Shown here: positions 33,621 to 44,700 of the stretch, piece by piece
How positions within the stretch are numbered: the first letter of the stretch is position 1
Layout of the letters: every line of letters starts with the position of its first letter
NCBI RefSeq assembly: GCF_000237925.1
Contig: NC_031497.1
Location: 20,047,828-20,111,827 of the forward strand
Origin: Schistosoma mansoni
Taxonomy: Eukaryota; Platyhelminthes; Trematoda; Strigeidida; Schistosomatidae
DNA: 64,000 nt
Direction of reading: 5' to 3'
Program-made: the position numbers and the translations under genes
Notes under the pieces: generated by a model
What the model saw: only the letters and a program-made list of their open reading frames with translations
What the model was told of the DNA's origin: nothing
The model's database searches: none

Positions 33621-36600
33621 CCCTACGGGTTTTGTTTGCCATTCCTGACCTCCCTTCCCTTTGTGGGACTATTAGCTTGAATTATGTTTTAGAGACGCTA
33701 CTGAACTTTTATTTCTCTTCATATCGTTAGTACCAAGAACTGAAAAGCAGGCTTATTGATTCATTTAATTGTAGAGTTATGGTCTAAGTACGTTATTAGT
33801 ACTGCTCTAATGATAGACCTACTTCCAAAATTGTAGATACATCATGACGTGACCACCTTATCTATAAGATCTTACATGGAAGTCAGATCATTGTCTACAC
33901 CGACTCATCGTGTCGTAACAACTAACAACAGGATGTCCGGAGTTTCTAAGGAACACATTTAGACTAAAGACAGGATAACGTATTTAATGTGAGTAAAGAC
34001 AGGTTATACAGAATAACCACGCCTGGAAGGCTGAGCCATGCCCTCTGATTGAATTGATTGTCCCCGCGTTCACCATTGTTAATCTGCTCTTCGTGTCAAT
34101 TGTTGATTACAAATCTTTTCAGTAATAATATATTGTCGCCGTATTTTCTAAAGTGCACCAACTGGTCGCCGTAAATCTAAAAATGGAACAAATCACATGC
34201 CTTATTTAGGAATGATCTGATTCTCAAACAATCCATGAGCATAGTCATTTCATGCGTTCATTAAAAAGTCTCGGAAGTAGCATGATATAGGTGAGGATAT
34301 TCAATTTGAATTGCAAACCATATCACGTCTCGTTTAAACCTTCAACAGAATGCTTCTATCTATAGGCTGTTGTTCGAAATTTGTGGAATGACACTAATTT
34401 TTGATCGGCAATCAATGACTCCTCGAACCCTCGTTATCACATCCGTGGTGCATATCAGGCGACCAAGATTGCTAGTTATTACTTCAAGCAACAAGTGCCG
34501 GCGACGTGGTTCAACAAAGCAGTTATCATGTTTGGTATGAAGTAGGGGAAACTTCAAGGTGTTCAAGAGTTTTGAGAGTTTTAGCAGCATAATATGAGGT
34601 ATCGACACCACTAAGTGTTCTTCTTTTTCAATGATCAGGATCTATTGAGTTCTGAGGTTTCTCGGGGTGCTCAGGGTTGTGTGCAGTTACCTTAATTATC
34701 CAGAAAACAGATAAGCGTTGCACACAACTACGTTTATCTTCAGGTCACAAAATTTTTCTTCACGGAAAAAGCTTTGATTCTGGATGATCCCGTGATCTCC
34801 GAAATTTGATTGGGATTTGTAGCTTTTTCATCTACTGATTTATTTGGATAACAGACAAAGACATACATCATATGTCATTATAGCTTGGATAAGAAGCGTT
34901 TCTTAAGTAGGTCTTCGCAAAATATTGGCTGATCATTAACTTATTTCATTTTGGTTAATATTACTGGCAAAAAACACTGTCACAACTCGATATTATGGAG
35001 CCGTTGGTCTATCTGTCGTTTAATGGTTCATCGGGCCCACGAGGAGTTTACATTCTCAAGAAAATCATATGTATCCCGGATATTCACACCTTGTGACTTG
35101 TGTCTAATCTTTTAACACCATCAGCGAAAAACATTTCTGAACTAACTTCATGGAACTTCAGACTTTTCAGCATCTACAGGCGGGTGTTCTAGTGGGTCAT
35201 TATATATACTAACTGGAGAGACTAAAAATTTCACAGGTTTATCTTAACGAAGGAAAATGTCTTTTTGAGAATGTACAGGAGACTAGGAGCCTGGTGTGCG
35301 ATAAATTAGCTGGATTTCATTGCAATTTTTCTATGGCCGTGTGATGATAGCCTTCTTAGTTGTACCAGTCGTCCACAGCAGGAAGCGTTTATTAAAGGAT
35401 CTGGCTCATATAGACCTTCTTGTCTATTCTTAAAAACTAATCAACATTTTTTGAGGTATAACATCCTTCGGAATGCCCGAAATTAATACCCCAATTCTAA
35501 CGAATTTTATGGGACAAAAGTATCAGTAGAAATTTTTGTAGATTAGGTTTGTCCAACCATGTTAACGTGCTCTACACAAAATTGACATAATATAAAAGAA
35601 TAATATGAAAGTCCAGCCTTCAATCTGCAAGACATAAGTCCCTTCTCATAAAACCAATAAATGCGTAGGACCGATGACGAGTAGTAGTGATACATTTTTC
35701 TTGTACTTTGTTGATAGTTCTGTTATCGCCATGTCTCAGGAAATGACCTGGAGATAGCCGCGTGAAAAACTAATTGTCTCTCCCCATTGATTTTCCACGT
35801 CTAATAAAATACATTGTATTGAGATCTGTTTCTAGAACTTTAAAAGTCTGGCTCCCGAAATATTCAAAACTGTTTTTAGTGTTTAAAGGAGACTTCATTT
35901 GAAAAAATTTCACTTCACATCTCCCTAACTTATGAAGGGTACCACCTTCTCGCAACGAGTTAAAAGAAGGACAACCGGAAAGTTGAATTGATTATTAGCA
36001 AGCACTACTCAGTTTGTGGTTTTAAATCCGTAATCATTGTAGAATAAACTGTCTAGGGAGATATAGTTATTATATATCACATTGTGTACAACTTTCCTCT
36101 CTCTAATAGAGCAAATGTACATCGCAGTACCTAAATACGCTTAAGACGTTGTCCATTTAGGAGGGTAAGGGAAAGAGCTCAGTGTGTCGTCTTTATTGAT
36201 GGTGATAATAGATCAGTTGAATCGTGTCGACACACTGTAATGGTTTAGCCACTGTCCTTTCGAATAGGTCAGTTTCCCGATGCGTGAAGCAAATAACAAG
36301 GCAAAACCATATAAAAGCTGTGGAACAACCAGGTTGGTTGATTACAACCTTTATTTAATCAGCAATACCAATCTATCAAAATAACTGAGGGAAGAATAAA
36401 TGACACAAATAGATTGTTTTTAATCTCTTTTTTGAATAGCGTAAGGGATGATTGGTCCTAGACGTAGCGAAACGTTAATACATGTAAACGCTCATTGTTC
36501 AAGGTAAGGTGAACCCAAATATTGTCGTTTGGGTTATATAACACGAGGAAAGGGTTCAAACATTCTAATCGTTTGATTTAAGAGAGAATTATAAGCTCCA

Positions 36601-36640
36601 TCACTAGCTTGATACTTACTCCCTGAGCACTCTAAAGGGT
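33621..36640. other. Old repeat-like intergenic stretch, mostly unassigned
   Basis: No host exon recognised. A minus frame at 35955-35770 (SFEYFGSQTFKVLETDLNT) resembles the extreme C-terminus of a LINE RT (FGSQ-x-W-N-S-L pattern) but is too short to be sure. A few phrases near 36140-36300 might be integrase debris; this is weak. Confidence 0.3.
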
Positions 36641-38004
36641 ACCTTTATCTGCAATCACATTAGGGCTAGCCGCTTGGATGCAATATTCAAATTGAGACTT
36701 CACGTGGTGGAGTACATCGAAACATCTTCCAACCAACGCAATGTGGTGTGGCACTGTGGGGCCAGTGAAATGTTACTGAACCCTAGCCAAATCATCCGGC
36801 AGTTGGATCACTAAATATCGAACAGATCATCGATTCCCGTCAAAATCAAGGACAATCAGAGTGCATCAGTCAATCATACGCCAAAGACTGGCCCCTGCGG
36901 CAGTGGCTCTATTTTCGCTTGCATCTACTTTAACTTATATATTCCTGTAATAACGCCCTTTGTGTTGTACAGTCTTCAGAGCATCCATGGTCTCTCGATA
37001 CTTCGATGAGGCAATCCACGTAAGGTGATGATCGCGAGTTATGACTTCGAAGTTAGCTTGTTCGTCACACCGTTCCCGTCTAACTCGAGTAGACCTCCAG
37101 TCATTCAACATAGATCGTCAACGTTGATGATCTGCAGTACGCTACAGTGCGCCGTTGATTTAAGGTCACAGCTTGCATTTACACCTAGATCTTTAAGTTC
37201 TATAATGTTTAGCAACGGTAAGCTGTTATTTATAAATTGTCGGCCATCTTTAGGTCTGGTGCGTACCATTGACTTAAAAAGAGATTCAATAATAAGCAGC
37301 TAGGTTTAAGCCATATAACCATTGCGTCCGAGTCATTTCAAAGCTTTGGTTTACCAGTTTCCTCGTGCACCACACTATTAACACCAAACACCTGATCCTT
37401 TACAATCTTATTCAATTTTTGGGATTCTTCAACGTTGTGGTTCACAATCACCCTACTGGGATAGCTATTTCTGCGCAAAAACGTTCTCAAAGTATAATGT
37501 TTACACTAAAACTAGTCACTTTTACTTGTAATGTAGTGTCTGCTGGTATACGAAATCTCTACTGCCCTGAAACTAACGGGTTCACATAAGCTACAAGATA
37601 TACAGATCTACAAGTAACTACCAAACTGGCAAGAATTAGTGAAGTCAAGTGGCTAGATTAGTATTCGTTGGACATTACAAAAGATTTGGAATCACACTGG
37701 AATGACGGGATATGGGTGCAGAGAAATCAGTCAGTATGTAACAAAGATAATAAATATTGGGTTATACCTCTACTGTTCAACCCTACCGAACTAACACCCT
37801 CATAACTCAGATTCAGGCGAAAATTACAGGAGTCGCACTTTAAAAAACTGGAGGTACTATTCTGGTATCTAAACACAGATCTCAAAGAATAAACAGTTCA
37901 GTGTTCCAGTCGGCATATGATTTGCAAAACTTTGGGTCAGAGCCCGGCGTTTGTTTCATATTGTCAAAATAAAGCTCCAGAAAACCACTGATAACACTCT
38001 ACAT

Positions 38005-38310
38005 CTATTCAAATACTCTGGACATTACTTTTCGGCAATCTAAAGATGTCACAGATGTTCGGAGTTTGACAACACTCATATTCGTAACATATTTATGATC
38101 GAAGGAAATCAACCAGGCCAAATCAGAAATGGAGTTCGAAGAAATATTTGAAAACTTATCGATATGTTGAGAAAAATTTGATCTAAGCTGACCAGTAGTT
38201 GCGAGGGATGTGTAGCACGGTATTCCTAATTGTGATCTGGTGCGAATGCATGACCGAGCGCCTTCAGCTAGAGTGTGTCCGGTAAAACAGCGCACTTTAT
38301 GAAGGTTGCG
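38005..38310 (-). repeat. Gypsy-associated repeat, copy 2 (inverted)
   Basis: Reverse complement of the 30575-30800 block with very few differences across about 230 bp, continuing to 38005 beyond the point where copy 1 diverges. The pair could represent two insertions of one element in opposite directions. The 144-codon minus frame through it has no recognisable domain and is probably not a gene. Confidence 0.65.
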
Positions 38311-38559
38311 TTGCGACATGCAACCGATGGTCGAGAATAGGTCCATATGAAGTTGAGGGCTTCTATCAACCTCAACCTTATATCCCTCTGGAATATTTGA
38401 GGCTTTAATGACGGTGCAGGACGAAGTCACAAGTTCCATATATGTTTTCGGTAGCGCATCTCAAGGGTTTTAGCCCACTCCTTACCACTGGGGTAGTGAT
38501 GACCCTAAGACTTGGCGAGTCAGCAGCTTAAACCCAACGGCTTTGCCTTTTGTAAATAC

Positions 38560-39790
38560 TCTTTTAGTAGCTTGTTCAGCAACATCTGGTATTATTTCGG
38601 GGATACCTAGTTCGTATAATAATTCAAATACTTCTAATTTTCACAGAAGCCCAAGAAACTCATTAGTATCCCTGACCCTTGCATGAACATCTTGTCGAGC
38701 TGAGTGGAGGTTGATTCTTTGCAATATTGGATTAGTCAAAGGCATATTTACAGATTCAGGTTGCTACTGAGTGTAAAGATCTACTTGCCATAAACACAAA
38801 AGTGTCTATTCCGATATCATCTACTATCTTTCAGGGTGAAGATGACCTCATCCATATTTCAGCAAGTAATGGATGTCATGCTGCAGCTTATCTGGGTACC
38901 GTACTAATCACGGGATCACATGGAATGGATTTGGAAATAAAGCTCGACCTAGTGCTATCGTGAATAGCCGAATATGGAATCCGGCTCCGTGCAGAAAAAT
39001 GTAACTTTTGCATGCAATAGGTACGCTATCTTGGGTTTATAATCGATACAGGAGGCATGCCCAGAAAATACTCAGGTAGTGAAAGCTATGCCTCGACCGA
39101 CTGATGTTCTAACACTACGATCTTTTTGGGGACAATTTAACAAATATAGAGCCTTTCTACTGAACATTGATCTCACACGTCCCCCGTTGGATAGTTTTCT
39201 ATGGAAGAATATAGAGTGGAATCGGTCTACGAAAGTTGCCAAGATTCTTTTGAAGAAATCTAGGAGCTACTAGTCTTTAATCTGTTACTTATGCATCACG
39301 ATCCTTGCCTACCTATTGCAGCAGCATCAGACTACCTAGACTACGGCATTACAGCAATTATTTCCCACACCCTGTCAGATGAATCTGAGAAAGTAATATC
39401 CTACTCAGCTGGATTTTCAACAGAACGTATCTATGGTCAAATTTGAAAAATAAATATTGCAACAAAATTTCACAAGACGATATTCGGACGTTAGTTCACT
39501 CTCTTAACTAACCATAATCCATTGTTGGCTATATTTCGGTAAAAAAAAAGGATTCCGGTACACACAGCCAACAGACTGTAACGACGGGCAATTACTCTTT
39601 TGAGTTTCAACTTGATGATTAAGTACCAGCTCACTATCGGTTCCCGACAAACTGAAATCCTGTCCATACTGATTGGTTCGCAAACGAAACTCTAGTACAT
39701 AGACTGTTGAAAGACGCGATTGATGGTCTACCAGTTACCTTTGAAGTCATCAAAAAAGCTACAGAAAATGACAAGATATTAAAGAAATTA
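38560..39790 (+). mobile_element. Second Ty3/gypsy pol remnant (RT end and RNase H)
   Basis: Plus strand. The RT palm is around 38830-39060, with debris of the catalytic region and GLRLRAEKCNF-like and RYLGFIID-like phrases in shifted frames. 39079-39273 gives MPRPTDVLTLRSFWGQFNKY, the connection region typical of gypsy pol. 39300-39560 holds RNase H debris (AADASDY-like, then PLLAIFG-like and the GIPVYTANRLQR-like box). A different subfamily from the 31-33 kb element. Many stops. Confidence 0.7.
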
Positions 39791-39854
39791 AGTGATTATC
39801 TCTCCTTTTTGCTTATTACCTAAAAGTGGTTTATTCATTCTTGTTTTCTACCAA

Positions 39855-40660
39855 AGAAAAGTAAATTTCAGCGGTAATCCAAGAAGACATAAAGAAGTTA
39901 TACGAATGGTCTAAGTCGTGCAATCTGTCACTGAATACTGACAAACGTGGATTTACTTACATTGGCCGCAGCTTTAACCTAGATCTTGCTGAATACAAAC
40001 ACATACTGAAACCTCTCAGCATTGTTCATGACCTGGGTTTGAAGCATAGCAACAGTCCGAACTTTTCCAGGCACATTGCTTCTCAAGTACCCAAAGCAAA
40101 AAACTAGTAGAATTCATGGTGATAAACTTTAATAACATAGAATCTAGATTATTATTATATAAAAATGTATCAAACACATCATTGAATATAGTATTTTAGT
40201 TTACAATAATTGCAGCGATAGTGGTTTGATGAAAATTGAAGGTTCTCAAAGAAAATCCACCAAAGCTGCTTTGGAGCATTTCAACAACAAGGATTATCAT
40301 CAGTAATGTCACCAACTCAAGTTACAGTCCCTCTGAATTAGGCGCATTAAACCAAACCTTGCCATTATCTACTGGGTTAAAAATGGCATTTCTCACTCTT
40401 CCGCATCAACCCTTTCGTACTCTATCATATCATCCCACAACCTGAGCAATAAGGAGCACATTCTATAAATTCCGAGAACATGTAAAAAATTACGCCAGAG
40501 TTTCTTTGTTATTCGTTATTCAACCATGTGTAACAGACTCCCAATAAGCCTTTGCTGAAGTAAAACTATAACTCAGTTCAAGATTCTCCTTGATGACTTC
40601 TTCCCCAGTGGTTTGCGTCACCTATCAAATGCCAGTATGATTACCAATGATGATTAAATG
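39855..40660 (+). mobile_element. Decayed LINE RT 3' part
   Basis: The plus strand encodes VIQEDIKKLYEWSKSCNLSL, then a Cys-to-Arg-changed LNTDKRGFTYIGRS, LKPLSIVHDLGLKHSNSPNF and SQVPKAK. After a gap come RIEGSQRKSTKA-like and a C-terminal end (LPISL...FKILLDDFFP). This matches the post-palm and C-terminal regions of jockey/CR1-type RTs. A different family from the 57-61 kb LINE. Confidence 0.65.
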
Positions 40661-40853
40661 TAATAAAGCAGAAATATTACCTTATATATGTTTTGACTTT
40701 TTATAATATACCCGAATTTTGTCTTTGTTTTGCTCCTCACTAACGAAGGGGAATTCTGTAGGCAATAATTACACCAAGTCACTCAATAATATAGAAGCGA
40801 CAACCAAAAACCCAAGCAGGTGATATACTATATACAAAAGTATTCTATTAAAA

Positions 40854-41124
40854 CTACTTAGTTCCTGCGGAACTCGATGTGGTGCATTCCTCTTGAACGG
40901 AGCGTTGTTTATGCATTTCTTGGAATCTGTTTTTCAGTAAAGTATCCAACTCCCAAAGTTCTAATCGCCCAGGGATCTGTAGGTGAACAGTGTTGTCGTA
41001 AATAGTGACTGAACTTGCTTCAGAAAGTACTGTTAAGGTATATTCTGTTTAGTTTGTACTTATATTTACCTGTTTCGTACCACAAGCTTAGAATATTTTG
41101 TGCAATTTCTGCGTTACAATGCAT
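40854..41124 (-). CDS. Unrecognised 76-aa protein, two exons
   Basis: Exon 1 is 41124-41070 (ATG, 18 codons and one base). Exon 2 is 41029-40854 (ending TAG). The 40-nt intron has donor GTAAAT and acceptor CCTTAACAG, with an ACTAAAC that could serve as branch point. The phase fits and a long hydrophilic frame results: EIAQNILSLWYET, then a strand-like SSVTIYDNTVHLQIP and an amphipathic segment RLELWELDTLLKNRFQEM, with a Ser/Thr-rich C-terminus. An in-frame TGA lies just upstream of the ATG. I do not recognise the family. The composition and a micro-intron like those of its neighbours argue for a real gene. It lies about 570 bp downstream of the OTUD6B stop on the same strand, so a shared transcript is possible. 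It could also be the end of a longer gene with other exons. Confidence 0.55.
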
Positions 41125-41696
41125 CAAACATCACTTCCAAACTAACATTCGAGCGATTAATTAACCTTAACCGACCGTTTTATTTCTTGCATCTAGTTGT
41201 AGAACTACGTTATAATGGACAGGATGAGTATTCGTTTAGTCAGTGCTAGTCTCAATCCTAATTTAGAGTTAATTAGAAGAGTACAACTGCCCAGAAATAC
41301 ATAGTAAAATATTAAAGCTACACCATCCGATGACTTGAAAGCCTCTCCACTCTAATATGGTGACAAGAGTGGATTGTCGCAGTACAAATATACAGAATAA
41401 TAAAATTGTTTACAAGGAATATCCAAAATAAATGAAATGCTCCTCACATTTCAACGAAAATTAGAACATTCACAAAATATAGTGAAATCCACAGTATTGT
41501 ATTTTATTCCAGTAAAGATAGTTATCACTGAATACAACAGATTTTGAAGCCTATTGAAACTACATTACATTTTAGAGTCGCTTTACCTTTAAAAAATGAG
41601 TCCTAATATTGATCAAATATTAATATAAGCACAGTTATAATATACACAATGGTTTAGTGATTACTATTTACATGGAATTCCTTTTTCTTTTAGGAA

Positions 41697-41766
41697 TCAT
41701 TGAAATCCTTGTTTCTTTAGACAGGAATTGTAGTGTTCACCGAGTGCGAACGCATAACGGTGGTAT
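41697..41766 (-). CDS. OTUD6B: OTUD6B exon e (catalytic His, stop)
   Basis: 70 nt. It encodes YHRYAFALGEHYNSCLKKQG and a short end before TGA. GEHYNS holds the catalytic His. Too short for a routine open-frame search; found by phase and motif. Confidence 0.9.
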
Positions 41767-44700
41767 CTAAATGATTTTTTAATGGGAAAAAAATACAGGA
41801 AAATTAGGTAACCAAGTAAGCAGACCAAAAATCTAAAAATGGTCAATTATACTAGACTGTTTTTCACAACCTCATCAACCGATTTGTCATGTTTATCTAA
41901 TACCCGATGCCTAACTAAATGACAAATGCTAAGATTAGGCATATAATGCTAGGCAAAGATGGTGAATCGGCTGGTGAGGTTGTAAGTTTTCATTGACTGA
42001 GGTGGTTCGAACAAGAGTTACGTATGCCCAAACATTGCGTACTTCGATGGAGGATGTTTATTGGTGTAAAAGTAAGTAGGAAGGAAGCTTAGGGTGGCTG
42101 AATTAGTCTCTGAAATGATTGGCTGTTGACGTGGTCAATTTTGATGGTGAAAACTATCTGGTTGGAGTTCATTTAATAACCGTGATCAGTGGTTGAAGAT
42201 ATTGAATGATATGGCCCAAAATACCTTAAAACGGCTCTACGTTGATTAAAGCTGAATAACTTCTCCAATCATATATATATATATATATATATATATAAAG
42301 CAAACGGATAATAATACCAACATTCTAGGAAAGAAAGAAGATTAGTATCAGTACTTTAATAAACTTACACAATAGTGATTGGTGGCTGTTCAGAAAACTC
42401 TTCCCCAATGATTAATGAGACTCCTTCAGCTTGTAATATTTCAATAGGAAGTTGAAGCATTGTAGATAAGGCACGGATCTGTAAAAGAAAATGTGAACGA
42501 ACAGTGAGAATAATCGATAAGATGCGGAAGAATCAGGACTAACATTTAGGTCAGTAGTTCAATGCTAAGATGATTGAGTTTCAGTTACTGAGTCCCCTAG
42601 GTTTGAATGCCTCTCCCTTTACTTCAGCTTGAGGGATCGCGTAGTTTCATTATCCATTACATTTAGAATGTGGCTCATACCTAAGTACTTAGAGAATGAG
42701 TTAATTTAATACTATTTTTAGCGATTGTTGTAACTGAATGAATGCTCTGAAAAAAGCGATTTGTTTGACAGTAGTTATTTTTCTAGCTTCTCTCCCTGCT
42801 TTGTATTTTAACTTTTATCCAGGACTTGTGTAACCATATTTCTATACTTCTCAATCCTTTTTGACTAGGTCTTTATTATATATATATATGATTGCTTAGT
42901 AGAGCAGATTGTGGAGGTTACTTTATTTGAAAAATCTTTCATCGCAAAATAATACTATTTAGAGAAGCATCAAAAACAAAGTAGGACTGGGCAGTCGTTT
43001 CGTTCTGATGTAACCACCCACTATCCCAAAACGGAAATGAACAAAAACCTTTATTTCATGGTATGGTACATTTATATCATTGGTTGAGAATTTGGTGATT
43101 CACATTTCTAATGTCAATCAACTCCACGTGATACCTGGAGGTCCAGGGTTCGAACCAGTGTGGAGCGATGGGAGATTATTTATGAAGAGCCGTAGTCTAA
43201 GGCAAAAAGCTGTATCTAGCACTATATGGCTTTCAGAAGTCCAGTTAATGACGAAAACCACCTTTAACCTTAAGTAATCACTTTGTAAAACAACCATCTA
43301 TATTCAAAATGGAAATAAATGTTTAATCATAGAGTGAATGGACTGTGACTGCTAAGTTATTTACAATAGGATGGTGAATAATACTTAATGTTACATATAG
43401 GTAAATAGAAGAGTCATTGGAAGAACATTTATAAACATCAAGGAAATAAATGTCTCCTTTAAAATATAAACAATCACAAGTCAACTTTTTGTAAAAAATA
43501 CATTATAGACAAATTAGTCACTAAATAACAAGTGATCTGAGAGACACATATGTAACAGAATCTCAGAGAAAATTGTTACTCAATACAAACAACGTATAAG
43601 AAGGGTAAATTAAATACAATTTAACTGTAGATTATCTGGTAAATAAGCACATTAATTTTGGAAACCAACAAAAACAAAACATATGAATTAATAGGCAAAA
43701 ATGTGAAAAGATAACTGTTACTAACTTCAATTTGTCCACCCCACGTTGATGTTTTTTCTATATTGTCACAATATTGTTCAAAATTAGCTTCAAATAAGAG
43801 GAAAGTGAAACTATCAAAAAATTCTGACAACGTTATCCAATATATTTACGATTTGAACTGAATATTTTCAAGTCTAATTTCAATTTCAAGAAACTCTTAC
43901 AACCATCGTTAATTCTTAAAGATGAAAAGTTTATTTCATTAGGACTGATATTAGCATAAGGCTATAGTGATGAAATAAATTCACTGTAATATAAGTCACC
44001 ATAAACATACAGTAAAAAAGCATTAGTTGACAACCATTCATAACTTATAATCAAGCTGGATAAGTTAGTGGGTTAGAGCACAGACATGTTTTACATATCG
44101 ATGCAGAAAATCAGTGCTTGCGCTAGTATATGAGCGTTTTGTAAAGGATGAAGCGAGATTAAATTTCGACATGGCATCAGTCTAGGCAGTCATTATATAA
44201 GACAGTTTAAGTCATCTTAGTGGTTGAAACTTTCATGGTTAAGGGTAAATAAAATAATTATTATATATGATTAAAGGCGTGGGTGATATGGTTTTTCAAG
44301 ACCAAATGATATATTACAGTTGTGTTTTATCCACTGTTTCCCTCTTAATAGATCTTGAACATATTATTTTTCCTCGGAGACTTAACGAACGTCTTTGTAA
44401 GCTAAAGTTCTTTTTTTTTTACTAAAATTAGCTTTCAGAATATGATTAGTTAACATTATGATAATGACATTATCATTTCTTGACACTTGAATATCATCAA
44501 AGCGTTAATTGTCTTAATTAGCTAATGAATCATTGATTGAAGATGCAAAGTTTAAATTAACTATTTTATACTTTAAGATATCTAGCTAATAACATTGTTG
44601 GAGTTAGCTGAACTAATTTATTAGTATGTTCAAGTGAATACACTTTATACCAAAAGATGGAAATGTCTATATTGAAAAAAAAGTAATTGGGAGTAATTAC

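Noticed and set aside
38005-38439. 144-codon minus frame as a gene
   Set aside because: Most of it is the inverted copy of the 30575-30800 repeat, and no domain is recognisable.
41045-41069. 25-nt intron for the small gene (acceptor AAACAG)
   Set aside because: Phase-compatible, but 25 nt is shorter than expected; the 40-nt alternative with acceptor CCTTAACAG is also in phase and fits the other micro-introns.
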